Positions 58,438-64,000 of a stretch of DNA of 64,000 nucleotides are shown here, piece after piece. The DNA comes from Venturia oleaginea (lineage: Eukaryota > Ascomycota > Dothideomycetes > Venturiales > Venturiaceae), in contig JABMLP010000010.1 of assembly GCA_013176395.1 (NCBI GenBank), forward strand, positions 310,001-374,000, given 5' to 3'. The translations under genes and the position numbers were made by a program. A model generated the notes under the pieces. It ran no database searches, was not told the DNA's origin, and was given only the letters and a program-made list of their open reading frames with translations. Numbering within the stretch: the first letter of the stretch is position 1; each line of letters opens with the position of its first letter.

Positions 58438-60659
58438 ATGTCCATAGCACGTCTCAATGGAAGTATATTGACGAGAGCATTCCGCGCTCCTCTTCGCCAG
58501 CATTTCCTAAAGCCTGTCTCCATACCAAAGGTATAATCATCTGCCCACTACGCACATGCGAACCTTAAAAGCTAACTAGCGTCATGTGCAGATGGCCCCT
58601 CAGACACGCAAATCCTCTGGACTACCCGCTGGTAAATACACGCTACTCTGGGAGAGTCCGACGCTGTTTGGGACGCGAGACTGACTATCTCGCTCGAATA
58701 GGGTACAAAGAGGATCTCTCCAAGGGCAAAATGCTGCGGTTCGAGGATAACCTCCCCAAACTCCCAGTACCAGAACTTCAAGGTATGGCTTTTGCAAGAC
58801 TAGCATGGATGGAAATATAAGCTAACGGGAAATCAACTATACAGCAACGGCAAAGCGATACCTCAAATCATTACACCCCCTCCTAAGCAAACCGGAATAC
58901 GAGCACTCGAGAAAAGTCGTTGAGGAGTTTGCAGCTCCAGGTGGACCAGGCGAGACGCTGCAAAAACGTCTTGTAGCGCGCCGCGAGGACCCAAGCGTGA
59001 AGAACTGGATTTACGAATGGTGGAATCACTCTGCATACCTGGCGTATCGCGATCCTGTCGTCCCATATGTCTCCTACTTCTACTCTCACCGCGATGATCG
59101 ACGCAGACGAGATCCGGCAAAACGTGCCGCGGCTATGTCAACAGCTGTCCTGGAATTCAAGAAGCAGGTTGACGAGGGCACATTGGAGCCAGAATACATG
59201 AGGAAAGCACCTATTGCCATGTCAAGCTACGAGTACATGTTCAATTGCTGCCGTATTCCCGCCAAACCAGCCGACTATCCCGCGAAGTACAACTACAAGG
59301 AACACCCATACATTATCGTCGTTCGCAAGAACCAGTTCTTCAAGGTCTACCACGAGATCAACGGCAAGCAGCTCAACACATCGGAACTTGAGCAGCAATT
59401 CCGCAAGATCTACGAGAAGGCTGAAAAGACGGCACCGATTGGCATTCTCACCTCGCAACATCGTGATGCATGGACATACGTACGTCGAAATCTGCCCAGA
59501 TCTTGGCTGCTTCAATATGACTGATCATTTCTAGGCACGCGACCATCTCATCCAAGCTAGCCCTGTAAACAAAGCCTCCTTGGAAGCAATCGAGGCGTCT
59601 TCTTTTGTCGTATGCCTGGACGATGCTTCTCCTGTTACCCTCGAAGAACGCGCACACCAGTACTGGCACGGCGATGGCCAGAATCGCTTCTTCGATAAGC
59701 CTCTGCAATTCATCATCAACGATAATGGAACTTCCGGATTTATGGGAGAACACAGCATGATGGACGGCACACCTACCCACAGACTCAACGATTACGCCAA
59801 CATGCTCATCTTCACCAACGCTCTTGACTTTAGCAACCCAGAGATCCGCTCCAACATCCCAGACCCGCAGCCACTTCGATGGTCAGTGAACAAGGAGATC
59901 GAGGAGGACCTCAACGCCGCTCAACGTCATTTTGATCGCCAGATTGGACAGCACGAGCTCCGCGTTCAAGCCTACCAAGGTTACGGAAAGGGCTTGATCA
60001 AGAAGTTCAAGTGTTCGCCTGACGCATATGTGCAAATGGTTATCCAGCTTGCCTACTTCAAGATGTACGGCAAGAATAGGCCAACCTACGAATCTGCCGC
60101 TACCCGAAAATTCCAGCTTGGTCGCACAGAAACCACGCGCACAGTAAGTGACGAGTCAGTCGCTTTCTGTAATGCCATGGCAGACCCAGAAATCTCCCAA
60201 GACGATTGTATTGCCAAATTTCGCGCTGCTATCGACGCTCACGTCAAATACATTGCCGATGCCAGTGATGGAAATGGTGTCGATCGTCATCTGTTTGGTC
60301 TCAAGATGTGTCTTCAACAAGGTGAACCCACGCCACAAATCTTCACCGATCCGGCATTCGGATACTCCAGCACATGGTTCATTTCTTCGAGTCAGTTGTC
60401 CAGCGAGTACTTCAACGGGTATGGATGGAGTCAGGTTGTCGATGAGGGATGGGGAATTGCGTATATGATTAATGAGAACAGCATTCAGTTTAACGTCGTT
60501 AGCAAGGGATTGGGTAGCGAGAGGTATATTAATCACTCCTCCCCGTTCACATCGAAAGCTAATGTTTGTGATAGGATGAGCTTCTACCTCAACGAGGCTG
60601 CTGGTGATGTTAGAGATCTCATGATGAAAACTCTTGAGGCTCCCAAGGCTAAGTTGTAA
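58438..60659 (+). CDS. Carnitine O-acetyltransferase, dual-targeted
   Basis: Transfers acetyl groups between CoA and carnitine so that acetyl units can leave peroxisomes and enter mitochondria; needed for growth on acetate and fatty acids. Five exons (58438-58530, 58592-58631, 58702-58782, 58845-59479, 59535-60659) give about 657 aa. Exon 1 encodes a basic presequence (MSIARLNGSILTRAFRAPLR). Exon 2 starts exactly with a second ATG (MAPQTRKSSGLP), which would give a form without presequence. The C-terminus is AKL, a PTS1-type peroxisomal signal. Family motifs: YEWWNHSAYLAYRDPVVPY; RKNQFFKVYHEIN; catalytic His in GFMGEHSMMDGTPT; GYGKGLIKKFKCSPDAYVQM; STWFISSSQLSSEYFNGYGW. Size is normal for fungal CAT. 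Confidence 0.94.
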
Positions 60660-61137
60660 AGGCCGGAATTCTAGACTGCTTTTTTGGATGTTGAGATCGT
60701 GGTTGATAACAGTCCCACAATGGAGCTAGAGAGGGAAAGATTTGTTATCATGTACGCCGAGTTTTATTATGCGGGCGAAGCACCATGTCCATATATGTGC
60801 TATTGTTACACTAAGTGAGACATTTTTTGATCATCTTATCCTTAAGTTTCCGTATCCCCTATATGGCCATCATTTTAGGAAATGTGCTCGTGCCGTGCGT
60901 TGGTATGAGTAAGCACAGATTGCACACTCACGCCCAATCACATACAGCATGCCTAATGAGGTAAGGCGCTTGAATTCCTAAGTATACTTTGGGATGCTTT
61001 TCGGGATGGAATGGGGCTCAGCTTTACGACGAGTCAGGATCTGGCGAAGGTATAAGACGAAGACCTGATCGATGGCGTGGTCAACAACCATCGCATTCTC
61101 AGCGCGTCGAATACCAAGTTCATTTCACATCGTCACA
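60660..61137. other. Intergenic spacer
   Basis: 3' flank of carnitine acetyltransferase and promoter of the next plus-strand gene. No other feature was seen. Confidence 0.5.
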
Positions 61138-62867
61138 ATGGGAAAACTTATAGATCTGATAGGTGGCGGTATTGAACTCATTGCTGAAGCTTCTTCGAGT
61201 AGATCTGGACGTGGGAATGGTAGTCGCGGTATTGGTAAGGGAGTCCACCATTCTTTAACGGGATCTTGCTGACGGTTTCAGGGTCTTTACAGGCACAGCA
61301 GCAGATTCAGCAATCTTATGGGTTATACAACCATGAACGCGATGATGCGCCGCCGAGCTATAGTGAAGCCAGTAGAGGACTTGATAGTCGTTCTGACCTA
61401 GAGGAGGAAGAGAAGGGATATGACTGTGGACAGAGTTCGGGTCCACGGCAATTGAGCTTCAGAGGCCAGAGCGATGAATACTACGATACCAATGCCTCGA
61501 TGCAACAGAACGATTCTTATACGCAGCAACAACTCAGAAACGAGGAATATGCTCAGCGGCAACGCCAGAATTATTTAAATAGCAACACCCTCCTAGCTTC
61601 GACAGGTCAGTACCTGTCAAGCTCACCGAGCAGCCCTTTCCAGAACCTCACCACCGCGAACTCGTATACATCACCACATCTCCCCATTCTAATCCCCCAA
61701 CGCCGCCTCGACAACAAATCTAGAGGGTGGATGCTTGCGTACCCACCTTCCCTCCACACCCATGGAATCTCACAAGATACATTTATCAAATTCCTCCTCG
61801 AATTCAATAAAGCATGTCAAGCCTCTCCCGCCCTCGATGCCGTCAATCTCGCTGCCTTTGGTGTTGGGTTCGCACCTGGTATTGCGCCAATGGTAATTAG
61901 TATGGTTGTTCCTGTGGCTGTTAAGATGACGAAAGTAAGGATGGTTGATAGCCAGGCTGCAGGGTTTCTGGAGAGGGCAAATCAGGATGTTTTTGGACCG
62001 AGGGGGTTGGTGGCGATTATTAGTACGTTGAGTTGCAGGAGGGAGGAGGTTGTGAGGTATGATATGAGGAATGATGGGAGGGGAGATGATCGGGTTGCTG
62101 GTGGGGAGTTTGTTATGCCGAGATGTGAGGAGCTGATTTATTTTGATGAGGAGACTGTTTTTGGTGGTTATTATGATCGGAGGGCGCAGGTGTTATATGT
62201 GAGTCTTCTCTTTCATCTTCCCATCCCATGCTCTTCGATGAAACGTTTGCTGACGTTCGGCAAGGCACAGGATAATCCGCAATACGTCGATTCTAACTGT
62301 CCACAACCTCAATTTGCAAACCGGTTCTCTAATCCTACAAATGGCGGTAGTCTCCCTGAGGCTCTCTCGGGAGGCGCTATTCAGCGTCCTTCTCGTGGCG
62401 ATAGAAAATCCGATAGGAGGGATCGGAGAAGAGGTAAAAGTCCTTCGTCGTCCAACGAAAACGACAATGGCGGACGACAGAAGAGAGTTGGTCTCATTGG
62501 GAGCTTGAAAGGAGCTATGGGTGCTCCTCCAGAGGCTCAAGGTCGAGCTGGGCTGCTGAGTATGGCTACGAGTAAGCTTGGTGGTGGTGGACAACATGGT
62601 GGTGGATACGGAGGGCAGAGACAAGGACTTATCAAGGGGTTTAAGAGTAAGATTGCGCAGGAGGATCTCTTACATTTGATGATTGTTGAGAAACCTGGTG
62701 ATGGCGCGTCACGAAGCGTTGAGGAGAACAGCGGTTATGTTGCTGAATTTGATGCAGATCAGAGGAGTCCTTACGCTGCGGAACTGGAAGGTGGAATGGG
62801 TCAGAGGAGCAGTAATGGCGGGTTTAGGAGTGAGACGTATGGGGAGGATGACAATCGGCGCAGGTGA
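61138..62867 (+). CDS. Conserved fungal protein of unknown function
   Basis: Three exons (61138-61234, 61282-62198, 62271-62867) give about 536 aa; the second intron (GTGAGT...CACAG, 72 nt) is also open in frame, so it could be retained. The N-terminus MGKLIDLIGGGIELIAEASS is amphipathic and may bind membrane. A PPSY motif (DDAPPSYSEA) is a WW-ligand type sequence. The ordered centre (LILIPQRRLDNKSRGWMLAY, DTFIKFLLEFNKACQASP, ALDAVNLAAFGVGFAPGIAP, FLERANQDVFGPRGLVAII) matches a family I know as widespread in Pezizomycotina without assigned function. The C-terminal third is Gly/Arg/Ser-rich and disordered. Codon ending switches from C to G/T near 61860. Confidence 0.75.
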
Positions 62868-63001
62868 GAAGCTAGAGAGGGCAGTGAACGGATGAAGTCG
62901 CTGTGACACATCTACGACTGAGAAATCTGTCTCTATCCGGAAATTGACAACGACCAGAATATTGAGCGGAACATCAGCGCAGATGTTTCTCGCATCGCAT
63001 C

Positions 63002-64000
63002 TCAAACCTTCAAGTACTCAAATCCGTACTTAGCGTCTAACCACGAGGGAATCTCGGAATCAGTCACCTTCGGCAACATAGCCGTCACCTCCTTATTTTG
63101 CTTCTCCCAGGCCTCCTTGTACCTTTCCACCTCCTCTTCTACGCTATAATCACTGATAGCCTCTTTTCCCTTGCCAACCTGGTGAAGTTGCAGTCCTGAA
63201 CTGCCCGTTGTCATGTTCATGGGAATACAGGTATCGAGTGCTCCCGTCACCTTCCCCTCTAACAACTCCTTGCAAAGATATGGTTCGGCTGCGAGCGGAC
63301 GTCCGATGCCAACACCGTCACAAGCATTGCTTTCGATTGCGTGCAGCATTCCTCTTGCGGTTCGGAATCCGCCTGTGACGAAGACTTTTGTCTTCTCAAG
63401 CTTTGGGCGAATCATTTCGGCGAATTCGATGAAGTATGCTTCTCTCTTTTTCTGGACCATGTGAGCAACTTATGAATATTCATCATGTGGGAGATACTAA
63501 CCGTGGATTCTTTAGCATGCTTGAAAGCTCTGGACTCGAATGTACCGCCAGATAGATCCACAAAGTCGACTTCATACCTCTCGAGCTTCATACACAGATC
63601 TTGGAAGTCCTCGGTGGTAATACCTCCATCCTGGAACTCAACTGAGTTCAATTTGACCGAAACGCTGAAAGTCTTATCAGGCACCTTCTCACGAATCTTA
63701 TCGATGATCTCAAAGACAATACGGCTTCGGTTTTCTAGAGAGCCGCCATACTCATCCGTTCTCTTGTTCGTGGTTGGACTGATGAATTGGGCAAGTAGAT
63801 ATCCATGCGCGCAGTGAACCTGCACTCCATCTGCTCCCGCTTTCCAGCACCAAAATGCGCTCTCGGCAAAATCCTCTACCACGCCTGTGATCTCGTCTTT
63901 GGTCAAAGGTCTCGGCTTTGCAAAATCGTTACCAGCGAATTTTACCATTAGTTGGACGTCACTGGCGCTGACGGGCTCGGGATTGAGAGCTCTACCTCCT
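63002..64000 (-). CDS. NADH:flavin oxidoreductase, Old Yellow Enzyme family (5' end outside window)
   Basis: FMN-dependent ene-reductase-type oxidoreductase of the NADH:flavin oxidoreductase/NADH oxidase family. Two exons are visible (beyond 64000 to 63502, and 63451-63002; donor GTTAGT); the N-terminal barrel strands lie past the window edge. Seen: LTKDEITGVVEDFAESAFWC, VQVHCAHGYLLAQFISPTTN followed by KRTDEYGGSLENR (substrate/FMN hallmark), FSVSVKLNSVEFQDGG, VDLSGGTFE, KVFVTGGFRTARGML and CDGVGIGRPLAAEP (phosphate-binding end of the barrel). A C-terminal extension (YSVEEEVERYKEAWEKQN) is helical. Physiological substrate unknown. Confidence 0.88.

Noticed and set aside
1..64000. tRNA genes, rRNA, CRISPR arrays or a secondary-metabolite cluster
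   Set aside because: No A/B-box pair with a cloverleaf, no rRNA motifs, no spaced repeats and no PKS/NRPS/terpene core enzymes were seen on either strand.

Overview
The window reads as nuclear DNA of a filamentous ascomycete (Pezizomycotina). Most genes carry one to four short GT-AG introns of roughly 45-100 nt (a few are longer), intergenic gaps are 0.3-3 kb, and the gene set is typically fungal: a head-to-head class V/class VII chitin synthase pair, an Opy2-type membrane anchor, an Sfp1-type zinc-finger factor and a Fot1/pogo transposon. The class (Leotiomycetes or another) cannot be fixed from this stretch alone. Exon coordinates in the evidence fields were derived by hand from splice sites and reading frame.

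Layout. 0.1-6 kb: secreted serine carboxypeptidase, PAF-acetylhydrolase-like lipase and an unrecognised multi-exon gene, all on the minus strand. 8-9.5 kb: Opy2. 10.2-14.0 kb: a SET-domain gene and a CCCH/RING-between-RING gene, both broken by several small lesions. 15.4-18.8 kb: secreted ferritin-like protein and Golgi tether subunit Cog8. 19.2-31.6 kb: class VII (minus) and class V (plus) chitin synthases diverging from a 1.37 kb spacer; the class V frame is interrupted twice. 32.2-34.2 kb: decayed APH-like kinase with an internal 138-bp tandem duplication. 35.9-41.9 kb: small Cys-rich protein, APC-family permease and GFA-type zinc protein. 42.8-45.0 kb: Sfp1-like factor. 45-48.1 kb: gene-poor. 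48.14-49.98 kb: complete pogo/Fot1 element with an intact transposase. 50.8-64 kb: dense housekeeping block with tRNA dihydrouridine synthase Dus3, a BAP31-like ER protein, mitochondrial malate dehydrogenase, carnitine acetyltransferase, a conserved protein of unknown function and an Old Yellow Enzyme cut by the window edge.

Functional links are modest. The chitin synthase pair serves cell-wall synthesis at hyphal tips, and Cog8 and BAP31 belong to the secretory route that such enzymes use. Carnitine acetyltransferase and mitochondrial malate dehydrogenase are divergent neighbours that both act in acetyl/C4 carbon traffic between organelles. No novel defence, biosynthetic or mobile system is evident. 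The points most worth following are the clustered frame lesions (real pseudogenes or homopolymer sequencing errors), the two breaks in class V chitin synthase, the exactly bounded transposon, and the abrupt strand-composition switches inside several genes.
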